NCBI RefSeq assembly: GCF_001269905.1 | Contig: NZ_LHVK01000014.1 | Span: 186,397-250,396 of the forward strand | Length of the DNA: 64,000 bases | Reading direction: 5' to 3' | Source of the DNA: Pseudomonas corrugata | Lineage (GTDB): Bacteria; Pseudomonadota; Gammaproteobacteria; Pseudomonadales; Pseudomonadaceae | In this document: positions 50,231 through 59,753 of the stretch, piece after piece | Layout of the letters: the number at the start of each line of letters is the position of its first letter | How positions within the stretch are numbered: position 1 is the stretch's first letter | Notes under the pieces: model-generated | Seen by the model: the letters and a program-made list of their open reading frames with translations, nothing else | Told to the model about the DNA's origin: nothing | Databases searched by the model: none | Translations under genes and position numbers: made by a program

Positions 50231-51796
50231 ATGACTAGTTTGCATGCCGACGAGGCTTTCCTCGGCCATTTCCAGTTGAGTCATGACCCCTTTGCTCCAC
50301 GGGTTCCCGGCTTCAAGTTCTTCCCGGCCCAGCGCAAACCGGTGCTGGGGCAGTTGCATCACCTGGCGCGCTACAGCCAATTGCTGCTGGTAGTCACCGG
50401 CCCCCAGGGCAGTGGCAAGACCTTGCTGCGCCAGGCCCTGGTGGCCAGCACCAACAAGCAGTCGGTGCAAAGCGTGGTGGTTTCGGCCCGTGGCGCCGGT
50501 GATGCCGCCGGTGTGTTGCGCCAGGTCGCCCAGGCGCTGAACCTGGCCCAGGCTGAAGTGGGCGCGATTCTCGACCAGATCGTCCAATTGGCGTTGACCG
50601 GGCAGGAAGTCTATCTGCTGGTGGATGATGCCGAGCAGCTCGACGAGTCCGCCCTGGAAGCGTTGCTGGCGCTGGCGGCCGGTGCGCCAGAGGGACGCCC
50701 CCATGTATTCCTGTTTGGTGAGTCGTCGTTGATCGCTGATCTGGACCAGTTGGAACTCGACGAAGAGCGTTTTCATATCATCGAGCTGGCACCCTACACC
50801 GAAGAAGAAACGCGTGAATATCTGGATCAGCGTCTTGAAGGCGCGGGCCGGGGCGTCGAACTTTTTACCGCCGATCAGATCTCTGAGATTCACGAAGGCT
50901 CCGGCGGTTGGCCTGGGAACATCAACCAGGTCGCCCGTGATGCCTTGATCGAAGTCATGATTGCCAGCCGCTCAGCGGTTAAGCGTCCAACTATGGGGTT
51001 CAACATGCCGAAGAAACACGTATTGGCGATTTCCGCCGTCGTCGTGGTCGCGGTCGTCGCTGCCTGGCTGATGCCGGGTCGCAACAAGGCGCCGACGACA
51101 GGCGCGCCTGCCAACGAACAGGCACAACTGCCCCTCGGCCAGGGGGCGCCGAAATCCAATGGCGGCGCACCGGCGGTGGAATTTGCCGGCAGCACCCAGC
51201 CGATGCCGTTGCCGCTGGTCGGCCAGTCGCAACCGGTCATGCGCGAGCCACTGGCCGAAGCTGCCGGCGGAATCACCGAAGGCGATGATGGCGCGGCGCC
51301 GCCGATCGACGACAGCGACACGCCGCCGACTGTGACCACCACGGCACCGCCTGTGGGCGTACCTGCTGGTCCGGCACCTACACCAGCCCCGGCCGCCAAG
51401 CCGACCCCGGCCCCGGCCCAGGTGGCGACGGCCAAGCCTGCCCCGGCTCCGGCTGCCAAGCCGACGCCTTCCCCGGCGTCCAAGCCTGCTGCACCGGCCA
51501 AGGCCGCGGGCGGCAACTGGTACGCCGGTCAGGCACCGGGCAACTACGTCGTACAGATTCTCGGCACCAGCTCCGAGGCCTCCGCGCAGAACTTCATCAA
51601 GGAGCAGGGCGGCGAGTATCGTTATTTCAAGAAAGTCCTCAACGGCAAGCCGCTGTATGTCATCACTTACGGCAGCTTTGCCAACCGTGATGCAGCCGTT
51701 TCCGCCATCAAGGCCTTGCCAGCGAAGGTCCAGGCTGGTAAACCTTGGCCTCGCACTGTCGCCAGCGTCCAACAGGAACTGGCTGCAACTCGCTGA
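50231..51796 (+). CDS. damX: DamX-like AAA ATPase / SPOR-domain membrane protein
   Basis: 521 residues in four parts. An N-terminal ExeA-like AAA domain has Walker A GPQGSGKTLL (about 57-66) and Walker B VYLLVDDAEQLDE. One membrane helix follows (VLAISAVVVVAVVAAWLMPG, near 265). A long Pro/Ala/Thr-rich periplasmic linker is next. The C-terminal SPOR domain (about 435-510: YVVQILGTSSEASAQNF ... LYVITYGSFANRD) binds septal peptidoglycan. The gene follows aroB by 10 bases, as damX does in many gammaproteobacteria. With both Walker motifs present, ATP binding is likely, but its role is not known from the sequence. Confidence 0.88.
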   Translation: MTSLHADEAFLGHFQLSHDPFAPRVPGFKFFPAQRKPVLGQLHHLARYSQLLLVVTGPQGSGKTLLRQALVASTNKQSVQSVVVSARGAGDAAGVLRQVAQALNLAQAEVGAILDQIVQLALTGQEVYLLVDDAEQLDESALEALLALAAGAPEGRPHVFLFGESSLIADLDQLELDEERFHIIELAPYTEEETREYLDQRLEGAGRGVELFTADQISEIHEGSGGWPGNINQVARDALIEVMIASRSAVKRPTMGFNMPKKHVLAISAVVVVAVVAAWLMPGRNKAPTTGAPANEQAQLPLGQGAPKSNGGAPAVEFAGSTQPMPLPLVGQSQPVMREPLAEAAGGITEGDDGAAPPIDDSDTPPTVTTTAPPVGVPAGPAPTPAPAAKPTPAPAQVATAKPAPAPAAKPTPSPASKPAAPAKAAGGNWYAGQAPGNYVVQILGTSSEASAQNFIKEQGGEYRYFKKVLNGKPLYVITYGSFANRDAAVSAIKALPAKVQAGKPWPRTVASVQQELAATR

Positions 51797-52146
51797 AGAT
51801 TCGGCGGCCTTACCCAGGCCGCCTCTCCCGGCAACCTCAACATTTCTGCAAGAGCGAGCGACCTTCCAGGCCGCGCGCCTTGTGGTGTCTGCGTCACAGT
51901 AGCGTTTGAGTCGTAGCGGTCGAACCCAAAAAAGTTTTGACTAGCACAGCGTATAGCTTTAAACCTTTCACAAATGCGACATGAATTTGCGGCGTTTCGT
52001 CGTCAAATTTGTGGGTGTCTGTGTCGGCATGTACAATGACCTCCCTTTTGCCCCCGCAAAGCCGGCGTACGTTCGGCGCGACATGCAACTGGCTGAATTG
52101 AAAAGAAATTTGTCTCGATAAGAGGCAGCCTGGTGAGAAAGTGTCT
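51797..52146. other. Non-coding region upstream of gltB
   Basis: About 350 bases with no gene supported. It contains the gltB promoter candidate and an AT-rich stretch (51925-52010) with TTTGACTAGCACAGCGTATAGC, which may be a second promoter. No clear terminator for damX is seen, apart from a weak GGCGGCCTTACCCAGGCCGCC hairpin at about 51803-51823. Confidence 0.5.
52009..52037 (+). promoter_or_regulatory. Candidate sigma-70 promoter of gltBD
   Basis: TTGTGG, a 17-base spacer and TACAAT, giving a leader of about 100 bases before gltB. Confidence 0.5.
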
Positions 52147-55100
52147 ATGAAAGCAGGTCTGTACCAACCAGATGAATTCAAGGATAACTGTGGTTTTGGC
52201 CTGATAGCCCATATGCAGGGCGAGCCCAGTCATACCCTTTTGCAAACGGCCATTGAGGCCCTGACCTGCATGACCCACCGTGGTGGGATCAACGCCGACG
52301 GCAAGACCGGTGACGGTTGTGGCTTGCTGATTCAAAAGCCGGATGAGTTCCTGCGTGCCATTGCCCAGGAAACGTTTGGCGTCACCCTGCCCAAGCAGTA
52401 CGCCGTGGGCATGGTGTTCTTCAACCAGGACCCGGTGAAGGCTCAGGCAGCTCGCGAGAACATGAACCGCGAGATCCTGGCCGCCGGCCTGCAACTGGTC
52501 GGCTGGCGCAAAGTGCCGATCGACACCAGTGTCCTCGGTAGCCTGGCCCTGGCGCGCCTGCCGCAGATAGAACAGGTGTTCATCGCCGGCGAAGGCCTGA
52601 GCGACCAGGAAATGGCGATCAAGCTGTTCAGCTCCCGTCGTCGCTCGTCCGTGGCCAACGCCGCGGACACCGACCACTACATCTGCAGTTTTTCCAACAA
52701 GACCATCATCTATAAAGGCCTGATGATGCCGGCGGACCTGACCGCCTTCTATCCGGACCTGAGCGACGAGCGCCTGAAAACCGCGATCTGCGTGTTCCAC
52801 CAGCGCTTCTCCACCAACACCCTGCCGAAGTGGCCGCTGGCCCAGCCATTCCGCTTCCTTGCCCACAACGGCGAGATCAATACCATCACCGGCAACCGCA
52901 ACTGGGCCTTGGCCCGTCGCACCAAGTTCGCCAATGACCTGATGCCGGACCTCGAAGAGCTCGGCCCGCTGGTCAACCGCGTGGGCTCGGACTCCTCGAG
53001 CATGGACAACATGCTCGAACTGATGGTGACCGGCGGCATTGACCTGTTCCGTGGCGTGCGCATGCTGGTTCCACCGGCGTGGCAGAACGTCGAGACCATG
53101 GATCCGGACCTGCGAGCCTTCTACGAATACAACTCCATGCACATGGAACCGTGGGACGGCCCGGCCGGTATCGTCATGACCGACGGCCGCTATGCCGTGT
53201 GCCTGTTGGACCGTAACGGTCTGCGCCCGGCGCGCTGGGTCACCACCACCAACGGTTTCATCACCCTGGCTTCGGAAATCGGCGTCTGGAACTACCAGCC
53301 CGAAGACGTCATCGCCAAGGGTCGCGTAGGTCCGGGCCAGATATTTGCCGTGGATACTGAAACCGGCCAGATCCTTGACACCGACGCCATCGACAACCGT
53401 CTCAAGTCCCGTCATCCATACAAGCAATGGCTGCGCAAGAACGCCCTGCGCATTCAGGCAACCATGGAAGACAACGACCACGGCTCGGCTTTCTACGATG
53501 TCGATCAACTCAAGCAGTACATGAAGATGTACCAGGTCACGTTCGAAGAGCGTGACCAAGTGCTGCGTCCTCTGGGCGAGCAGGGTTACGAAGCGGTCGG
53601 CTCCATGGGCGATGACACGCCGATGGCCGTGCTGTCGCAGCGTGTGCGCACCCCTTACGACTATTTCCGCCAGCAGTTCGCCCAGGTGACCAACCCGCCG
53701 ATCGACCCGCTGCGCGAAGCGATCGTGATGTCGTTGGAAATCTGCCTGGGGGCCGAGCGCAACATTTTCCAGGAGTCGCCGGAGCACGCCTCGCGGGTGA
53801 TCCTCAGCTCGCCGGTCATTTCCCCTGCCAAGTGGCGCTCGCTGACCAACCTCGACCGTCCGGGCTTCGCCCGTCAGGTCATCGACCTGAACTACGACGA
53901 AAGCGTCGGCCTCGAAGCGGCCATCCGCAATGTGGCCGATCAGGCCGAAGAAGCCGCTCGCGCCGGTCGTACCCAGATCGTGCTCAGCGACCGTCACATC
54001 GCGCCGGGCAAGTTGCCGATTCACGCATCCCTGGCCACCGGTGCGGTGCACCATCGCCTGACCGAAAAGGGTCTGCGCTGCGATTCCAACATCCTTGTCG
54101 AAACCGCCACCGCCCGCGATCCGCATCATTTCGCGGTGCTGATCGGTTTCGGTGCCTCGGCGGTCTATCCGTTCCTGGCCTACGAAGTGCTTGGCGACCT
54201 GATCCGTACCGGTGAAGTGCTGGGCGATCTCTACGAGGTGTTCAAGAACTACCGCCGGGGTATCACCAAGGGGCTGCTCAAGATCCTCTCGAAGATGGGC
54301 ATCTCGACCATCGCCTCGTACCGTGGTGCGCAACTGTTCGAGGCCATCGGCCTGTCCGAAGAAGTCTGCGAGCTGAGCTTCCGTGGCGTGCCGAGCCGCA
54401 TCAAGGGCGCGCGTTTCGTCGACATCGAAGCCGAGCAGAAAGCCCTGGCCGCGGAAGCCTGGAGTCCGCGCAAGCCGATCCAGCAAGGTGGCTTGCTGAA
54501 GTTCGTCCATGGCGGCGAATACCACGCCTACAACCCGGATGTGGTGAACACCCTGCAAGCCGCCGTGCAGCAGGGTGACTACGGCAAGTTCAAGGAATAT
54601 ACGGCGCTGGTGGACAACCGCCCGGTGTCGATGATCCGTGACCTGCTCAAGGTCAAGACCCTGGACACGCCGCTGGACATCAGCGAAGTGGAACCCCTGG
54701 AATCGGTGCTCAAGCGCTTCGACTCCGCCGGCATTTCCCTTGGCGCCCTGTCCCCGGAAGCCCACGAAGCCCTGGCCGAAGCCATGAACCGCCTCGGTGC
54801 GCGTTCCAACTCCGGTGAAGGCGGTGAAGATCCGGCACGCTACGGCACCATCAAGAGTTCGAAAATCAAGCAGGTTGCCACCGGCCGCTTCGGTGTGACG
54901 CCGGAGTACCTGGTCAACGCCGAGGTGTTGCAGATCAAGGTTGCCCAAGGCGCCAAGCCCGGTGAAGGCGGCCAGTTGCCCGGTGGCAAGGTCAATGGCC
55001 TGATCGCCAAGCTGCGTTACGCGGTGCCCGGTGTGACCCTGATTTCGCCGCCGCCCCATCACGACATCTACTCGATCGAAGACTTGTCGCAACTGATCTT

Positions 55101-56595
55101 CGACCTCAAGCAGGTGAACCCGCAGGCACTGGTTTCGGTGAAGCTGGTGGCGGAAGCGGGCGTCGGCACCATCGCCGCCGGTGTGGCCAAGGCCTATGCC
55201 GACCTGATCACTATCTCAGGCTACGACGGCGGTACCGGTGCATCGCCGCTGACTTCGATCAAGTACGCCGGTGCGCCATGGGAACTGGGCCTGGCTGAAA
55301 CCCACCAGACCCTGCGCGGCAACGACTTGCGCGGCAAGGTCCGGGTACAGACCGACGGTGGCCTGAAAACCGGCCTCGATGTGATCAAGGCGGCCATTCT
55401 CGGCGCCGAGAGCTTCGGCTTCGGCACCGCACCGATGATCGCCCTGGGTTGCAAATACCTGCGCATCTGCCACCTGAACAACTGCGCCACCGGCGTGGCC
55501 ACCCAGAACGAGAAGCTGCGCAAGGACCATTACATCGGCACCGTCGACATGGTGGTGAATTTCTTCACCTACGTGGCCGAAGAAACCCGCGAGTGGCTGG
55601 CCAAGCTGGGCGTGCGCTCGCTCGAAGAGCTGATCGGCCGCACCGATCTGCTGGATGTGATCGAAGGGCAGACCGCCAAGCAGCATCACCTGGATCTGAC
55701 CCCGTTGCTGGGCAGCGATCTGATCCCGGCGGACAAGCCGCAATTCTGCCAGGTCGACCGCAACCCGCCGTTCGACAAGGGCGAGCTGGCCGAGAAGATG
55801 GTCGACATGGCCGCTTCGGCGATCAACGACCTGAGCGGGGCCGATTTCAGCCTGGATATCTGCAACTGCGACCGTTCCATCGGTGCGCGGGTCTCCGGCG
55901 AAATCGCCCGCAAGCACGGCAACCAGGGCATGGCCCAGGCGCCGATCACGTTCCGCTTCAAGGGGACTGCCGGCCAGAGCTTCGGCGTCTGGAACGCTGG
56001 CGGCCTGAACATGTACCTGGAGGGCGATGCCAACGACTACGTGGGCAAAGGCATGACCGGCGGCAAACTGGTCATCGTTCCGCCCAAGGGCAGCGTCTAC
56101 AGGACCCAGGACAGTGCCATCATCGGCAATACCTGCCTGTACGGTGCCACCGGCGGCAAGCTGTTCGCCGCTGGCACCGCGGGCGAGCGCTTCGCTGTGC
56201 GTAACTCCGGGGCCCATACCGTAGTGGAAGGCACCGGGGATCACTGCTGCGAGTACATGACCGGTGGTTTCGTCTGTGTTCTGGGCAAGACCGGTTACAA
56301 CTTCGGCTCTGGCATGACCGGTGGTTTCGCCTACGTGCTCGACCAGGACAACAGCTTCGTTGACCGGGTCAACCACGAACTGGTGGAAATCCAGCGGATC
56401 AGCGGCGAGGCGATGGAAGCCTACCGCAGCCACCTGCAACGCGTGCTGAATGAGTACGTCGAGGAAACCGACAGCGAGTGGGGTCGTGAACTCGCGGAAA
56501 ATCTCGATGACTACGTGCGTCGTTTCTGGCTGGTCAAGCCGAAGGCTGCCAACCTGAAGTCGTTGCTTTCCAGCACCCGTGCCAACCCGCAGTGA
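52147..56595 (+). CDS. gltB: Glutamate synthase (NADPH) large subunit
   Basis: Makes two glutamates from glutamine and 2-oxoglutarate. 1482 residues from ATG 52147; GTG 52141 is an alternative two codons upstream. The short propeptide MKAGLYQPDEFKDN precedes the catalytic Cys15 (CGFGLIAH) of the glutaminase domain. A central domain and the FMN-binding synthase domain follow (GAKPGEGGQLPGGKV, SGYDGGTGASPL, and CHLNNCATGVATQ with Fe-S cysteines). The C-terminal GXGXG beta-helix domain contains GMTGG repeats (about 1300-1400). It lies 33 bases before gltD, in an operon. Confidence 0.97.
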   Translation: MKAGLYQPDEFKDNCGFGLIAHMQGEPSHTLLQTAIEALTCMTHRGGINADGKTGDGCGLLIQKPDEFLRAIAQETFGVTLPKQYAVGMVFFNQDPVKAQAARENMNREILAAGLQLVGWRKVPIDTSVLGSLALARLPQIEQVFIAGEGLSDQEMAIKLFSSRRRSSVANAADTDHYICSFSNKTIIYKGLMMPADLTAFYPDLSDERLKTAICVFHQRFSTNTLPKWPLAQPFRFLAHNGEINTITGNRNWALARRTKFANDLMPDLEELGPLVNRVGSDSSSMDNMLELMVTGGIDLFRGVRMLVPPAWQNVETMDPDLRAFYEYNSMHMEPWDGPAGIVMTDGRYAVCLLDRNGLRPARWVTTTNGFITLASEIGVWNYQPEDVIAKGRVGPGQIFAVDTETGQILDTDAIDNRLKSRHPYKQWLRKNALRIQATMEDNDHGSAFYDVDQLKQYMKMYQVTFEERDQVLRPLGEQGYEAVGSMGDDTPMAVLSQRVRTPYDYFRQQFAQVTNPPIDPLREAIVMSLEICLGAERNIFQESPEHASRVILSSPVISPAKWRSLTNLDRPGFARQVIDLNYDESVGLEAAIRNVADQAEEAARAGRTQIVLSDRHIAPGKLPIHASLATGAVHHRLTEKGLRCDSNILVETATARDPHHFAVLIGFGASAVYPFLAYEVLGDLIRTGEVLGDLYEVFKNYRRGITKGLLKILSKMGISTIASYRGAQLFEAIGLSEEVCELSFRGVPSRIKGARFVDIEAEQKALAAEAWSPRKPIQQGGLLKFVHGGEYHAYNPDVVNTLQAAVQQGDYGKFKEYTALVDNRPVSMIRDLLKVKTLDTPLDISEVEPLESVLKRFDSAGISLGALSPEAHEALAEAMNRLGARSNSGEGGEDPARYGTIKSSKIKQVATGRFGVTPEYLVNAEVLQIKVAQGAKPGEGGQLPGGKVNGLIAKLRYAVPGVTLISPPPHHDIYSIEDLSQLIFDLKQVNPQALVSVKLVAEAGVGTIAAGVAKAYADLITISGYDGGTGASPLTSIKYAGAPWELGLAETHQTLRGNDLRGKVRVQTDGGLKTGLDVIKAAILGAESFGFGTAPMIALGCKYLRICHLNNCATGVATQNEKLRKDHYIGTVDMVVNFFTYVAEETREWLAKLGVRSLEELIGRTDLLDVIEGQTAKQHHLDLTPLLGSDLIPADKPQFCQVDRNPPFDKGELAEKMVDMAASAINDLSGADFSLDICNCDRSIGARVSGEIARKHGNQGMAQAPITFRFKGTAGQSFGVWNAGGLNMYLEGDANDYVGKGMTGGKLVIVPPKGSVYRTQDSAIIGNTCLYGATGGKLFAAGTAGERFAVRNSGAHTVVEGTGDHCCEYMTGGFVCVLGKTGYNFGSGMTGGFAYVLDQDNSFVDRVNHELVEIQRISGEAMEAYRSHLQRVLNEYVEETDSEWGRELAENLDDYVRRFWLVKPKAANLKSLLSSTRANPQ

Positions 56596-56628
56596 TATGC
56601 GCCTGAAGAGTTTGATGAGGTTTTAACA

Positions 56629-58047
56629 ATGGCTGAACGTCTGAATAACGACTTCCAGTTCATCGATGTCGGGCGCAAGGATCCGAAGAAGAAACTGTTG
56701 CGTCAACGCAAGAAAGAGTTCGTCGAGATCTACGAACCGTTCAAGCCCCAGCAGTCGGCCGACCAGGCCCACCGTTGTCTGGGCTGCGGTAACCCGTACT
56801 GCGAATGGAAGTGCCCGGTGCACAACTTCATTCCCAACTGGCTCAAGCTGGTGGCCGAGGGCAACATCCTCCAGGCCGCCGAGCTGTCCCACCAGACCAA
56901 TACCCTGCCGGAAGTCTGTGGCCGGGTCTGCCCGCAGGATCGCCTGTGCGAAGGCGCCTGCACCTTGAACGACGGCTTTGGCGCGGTGACCATCGGTTCG
57001 GTGGAGAAGTACATCACCGACACCGCGTTCGCCATGGGCTGGCGCCCGGACATGTCCAAGGTCAAGCCGACCGGCAAGCGGGTTGCCATCATCGGTGCCG
57101 GCCCTGCGGGCCTGGGCTGCGCCGACGTTCTGGTGCGCGGCGGCGTGACCCCGGTGGTGTTCGACAAGAACCCGGAGATCGGTGGCCTGCTGACCTTCGG
57201 CATCCCCGAGTTCAAGTTGGAAAAGACCGTGCTGAGCAATCGTCGCGAAGTCTTCACCGGCATGGGTATCGAGTTCCGCCTGAACACCGAGGTGGGCAGG
57301 GACGTGACCATGGAGCAACTGCTCGAAGAATACGATGCAGTATTCATGGGCATGGGCACCTACACCTACATGAAGGGCGGTTTTGCCGGCGAGGATCTGC
57401 CGGGTGTATACGACGCCCTGGACTTCCTGATTGCCAACGTCAATCGCAACCTGGGCTTTGAAAAGTCGCCGGAAGATTTCGTCGACATGAAAGGCAAGAA
57501 GGTGGTGGTGCTCGGCGGTGGTGACACGGCGATGGACTGCAACCGCACCTCGATCCGCCAGGGTGCCAAGTCGGTGACCTGTGCCTACCGTCGTGACGAA
57601 GCCAACATGCCTGGTTCGCGTAAAGAGGTGAAGAACGCCAAGGAAGAAGGTGTGAAGTTCCTCTACAACCGCCAGCCGATAGCCATCGTGGGCGAAGACA
57701 AGGTCGAAGGCGTGAAAGTGGTCGAGACGCGTCTCGGCGAGCCGGACGCCCGTGGCCGCCGCAGCCCCGAGCCGATTCCAGGCTCCGAAGAGATCATCCC
57801 GGCCGACGCCGTGGTCATCGCCTTCGGCTTCCGTCCAAGCCCGGCGCCCTGGTTCGAGCAGTTCAGCATCCAGACCGACAGCCAGGGCCGCGTCGTGGCC
57901 CCGGAACAAGGCCAGTACAAGCACCAGACCAGCAACCCGAAGATCTTCGCCGGTGGCGACATGGTCCGTGGTTCCGACCTGGTGGTGACAGCGATCTTCG
58001 AAGGCCGCAATGCGGCTGAGGGGATTCTGGATTACCTGCAAGTCTGA
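56629..58047 (+). CDS. gltD: Glutamate synthase (NADPH) small subunit
   Basis: FAD- and Fe-S-containing subunit that passes electrons from NADPH to GltB. 472 residues. The N-terminal cysteine clusters are CLGCGNPYCEWKCP (about 47-60) and CGRVCPQDRLCEGAC, which bind 4Fe-4S. The FAD-binding motif is GAGPAGLGCAD, the NADPH-binding motif GGGDTAMDC and the C-terminal FAD contact FAGGDMVRGSDLVV. A GAGG box precedes ATG. A REP cluster and a terminator follow. Confidence 0.97.
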   Translation: MAERLNNDFQFIDVGRKDPKKKLLRQRKKEFVEIYEPFKPQQSADQAHRCLGCGNPYCEWKCPVHNFIPNWLKLVAEGNILQAAELSHQTNTLPEVCGRVCPQDRLCEGACTLNDGFGAVTIGSVEKYITDTAFAMGWRPDMSKVKPTGKRVAIIGAGPAGLGCADVLVRGGVTPVVFDKNPEIGGLLTFGIPEFKLEKTVLSNRREVFTGMGIEFRLNTEVGRDVTMEQLLEEYDAVFMGMGTYTYMKGGFAGEDLPGVYDALDFLIANVNRNLGFEKSPEDFVDMKGKKVVVLGGGDTAMDCNRTSIRQGAKSVTCAYRRDEANMPGSRKEVKNAKEEGVKFLYNRQPIAIVGEDKVEGVKVVETRLGEPDARGRRSPEPIPGSEEIIPADAVVIAFGFRPSPAPWFEQFSIQTDSQGRVVAPEQGQYKHQTSNPKIFAGGDMVRGSDLVVTAIFEGRNAAEGILDYLQV

Positions 58048-58066
58048 CCAGGCGACACACAACCCT

Positions 58067-58183
58067 GTGGGAGCAAGCTTTTGTGGGAGCAAAGCTTGCT
58101 CGCGATCCAGACGCCGCGTACTCAAGAGACCGCGGTGTTCTCATCGCGGGCAAGCCTTGCTCCCACAAAAGCCGCTTCCACAG
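58067..58183. repeat. Nested/degenerate REPIN cluster after gltD
   Basis: Two left REP arms occur in succession (GTGGGAGCAAGCTT truncated, then GTGGGAGCAAAGCTTGCTCGCGAT). The right arm ATCGCGGGCAAGCCTTGCTCCCAC is followed by a fragment, GCTTCCACAG. It looks like one REPIN inserted in, or recombined with, another. Confidence 0.75.
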
Positions 58184-58237
58184 TTGTTTTGTCGCGTTGC
58201 TGGATTTATGCGGCACCGCGACAAATTGCCCCGATAG

Positions 58238-58268
58238 ATAAAAGGCACGGCTCTTGCCGTGCCTTTTG
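58238..58268 (+). terminator. Intrinsic terminator before hemE
   Basis: AAAAGGCACGG pairs with CCGTGCCTTTT around CTCTTG, ending the gltBD transcript about 190 bases after gltD. Confidence 0.8.
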
Positions 58269-58314
58269 CGTCGCGCTCTGAGAAAATGCCCGCACTTTTT
58301 TTCCGGATGCCGAC

Positions 58315-59382
58315 ATGACTGCCCTGAAGAACGACCGTTTCCTCCGCGCCCTGCTCAAGCAACCCGTAGACGTCACCCCGGTGTGGATGATGCGCCAGGC
58401 CGGCCGCTATCTGCCGGAGTACCGCGCCAGTCGCGCCAAGGCCGGCGACTTCATGAGCCTGTGCATGAACCCCCAGTTTGCCTGCGAAGTGACGATGCAG
58501 CCGCTGGATCGCTACCCGCAGCTGGACGCGGCCATCCTGTTCTCCGACATCCTCACCATTCCCGATGCCATGGGTCAGGGTCTGTACTTCGAGACTGGCG
58601 AAGGCCCGCGCTTCAAGAAAGTCGTCAGTTCCCTGGCCGATATCGAAGCGCTGCCGATTCCCGATCCGCAGAAAGACCTGGGCTACGTCATGGACGCGGT
58701 CAGCACCATCCGTCGCGAACTCAACGGCCGTGTGCCGCTGATCGGCTTCTCCGGCAGCCCGTGGACCCTGGCCACCTACATGGTCGAAGGTGGTTCGTCG
58801 AAAGATTTCCGCAAGACCAAGGCCATGCTCTACGACAACCCCCAAGCCATGCACCTGTTGCTGGACAAGCTGGCGCAGTCGGTGACGGCCTACCTCAACG
58901 GCCAGATCATGGCCGGTGCGCAAGCGGTGCAGATCTTCGATACCTGGGGCGGCAACCTGTCGGCGGCGGCGTACCAGGAGTTTTCCCTTGCCTACATGCG
59001 CAAGATTGTCAGCGGCCTGATCCGTGAACATGACGGGCGCCAGGTCCCGGTGATTCTGTTCACCAAGAACGGCGGCCTGTGGCTGGAAAGCATCGCCGAT
59101 GCCGGTGCCGACGCCCTGGGCCTGGACTGGACCTGCGACATTGGCAACGCCCGCGAACGGGTCGGTCATAAGGTCGCGCTGCAAGGCAACATGGACCCGA
59201 CCGTGCTCTACGCCAAACCCGAAGCCATCCGTACTGAAGTCGGGCGTATCCTCGCCAGCTACGGCAAGGGCAGCGGCCATGTGTTCAACCTCGGCCATGG
59301 CATTACCCCGGAAGTCGATCCGGAACATGCCGGTGCATTCCTGCGGGCTGTGCATGAGCTGTCGGCGCAATATCACGCCTAG
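58315..59382 (+). CDS. hemE: Uroporphyrinogen decarboxylase
   Basis: Decarboxylates uroporphyrinogen III to coproporphyrinogen III in haem synthesis. 355 residues with the signatures VWMMRQAGRYLPEYRASR (about 22-39, substrate-binding Arg) and IGFSGSPWTLATYM. Also seen are the catalytic Asp in LFSDILTIPDAMG and FNLGHGITPEVDPEH near the C-terminus. It has its own transcript, between two intrinsic terminators. Confidence 0.97.
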   Translation: MTALKNDRFLRALLKQPVDVTPVWMMRQAGRYLPEYRASRAKAGDFMSLCMNPQFACEVTMQPLDRYPQLDAAILFSDILTIPDAMGQGLYFETGEGPRFKKVVSSLADIEALPIPDPQKDLGYVMDAVSTIRRELNGRVPLIGFSGSPWTLATYMVEGGSSKDFRKTKAMLYDNPQAMHLLLDKLAQSVTAYLNGQIMAGAQAVQIFDTWGGNLSAAAYQEFSLAYMRKIVSGLIREHDGRQVPVILFTKNGGLWLESIADAGADALGLDWTCDIGNARERVGHKVALQGNMDPTVLYAKPEAIRTEVGRILASYGKGSGHVFNLGHGITPEVDPEHAGAFLRAVHELSAQYHA

Positions 59383-59437
59383 TGGCGGCTAATTCGTACA
59401 CTCGAATTAACCGCATAGCCTCACCCCACTAAAGCAG

Positions 59438-59469
59438 CCTGTCCGACCCCGTGTCGGACAGGTTTTTTT
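59438..59469 (+). terminator. Intrinsic terminator after hemE
   Basis: CCTGTCCGAC pairs with GTCGGACAGG around CCCCGT, followed by a run of seven T. Confidence 0.92.
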
Positions 59470-59753
59470 ATGGGCGTCTTTTACCTGTTCAACGCTAACT
59501 AGTCAGTTGTTTGGTTCGGCGTGTTTGTGTTTATGTCAGCTAGCGTCTTATGTGTAAGAAATTTCTTTCGTCATGTAAGAGAAAGTGATTCAAAGATACT
59601 TCCTTCTATCTAGAGAGATTTACCCTACATAGCAAATATTGAGTTTTCTATAAGGTTCGGCGCTTGAGAGGTGCGGCGCTGAGCACTCCTGCGTGCCTTT
59701 CAAGATGACGGTGATACGTCTTCCCGATCTCGAATGATTAGCCTGGAACTTAT
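59470..59753 (+). other. AT-rich spacer and leader of the LPMO gene
   Basis: Clearly lower GC than the rest of the window, and no gene is supported. It begins right after the hemE terminator and runs to the LPMO start. TTCTATAAG (about 59647-59655) could be a -10 region, but no -35 is convincing. It probably marks the edge of acquired DNA and holds the promoter of the next gene. Confidence 0.45.

Noticed and set aside
52003..55092. Minus-strand open frame of 1029 codons opposite gltB
   Set aside because: It is the antisense shadow of a strongly supported gltB in high-GC DNA; its protein has no recognisable motifs and is rich in the His/Gln/Arg residues typical of such shadows.
59470..59753. 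tRNA or attachment site at the presumed island border after hemE
   Set aside because: No cloverleaf, tRNA 3' end or direct repeat that I could recognise is present in the spacer.
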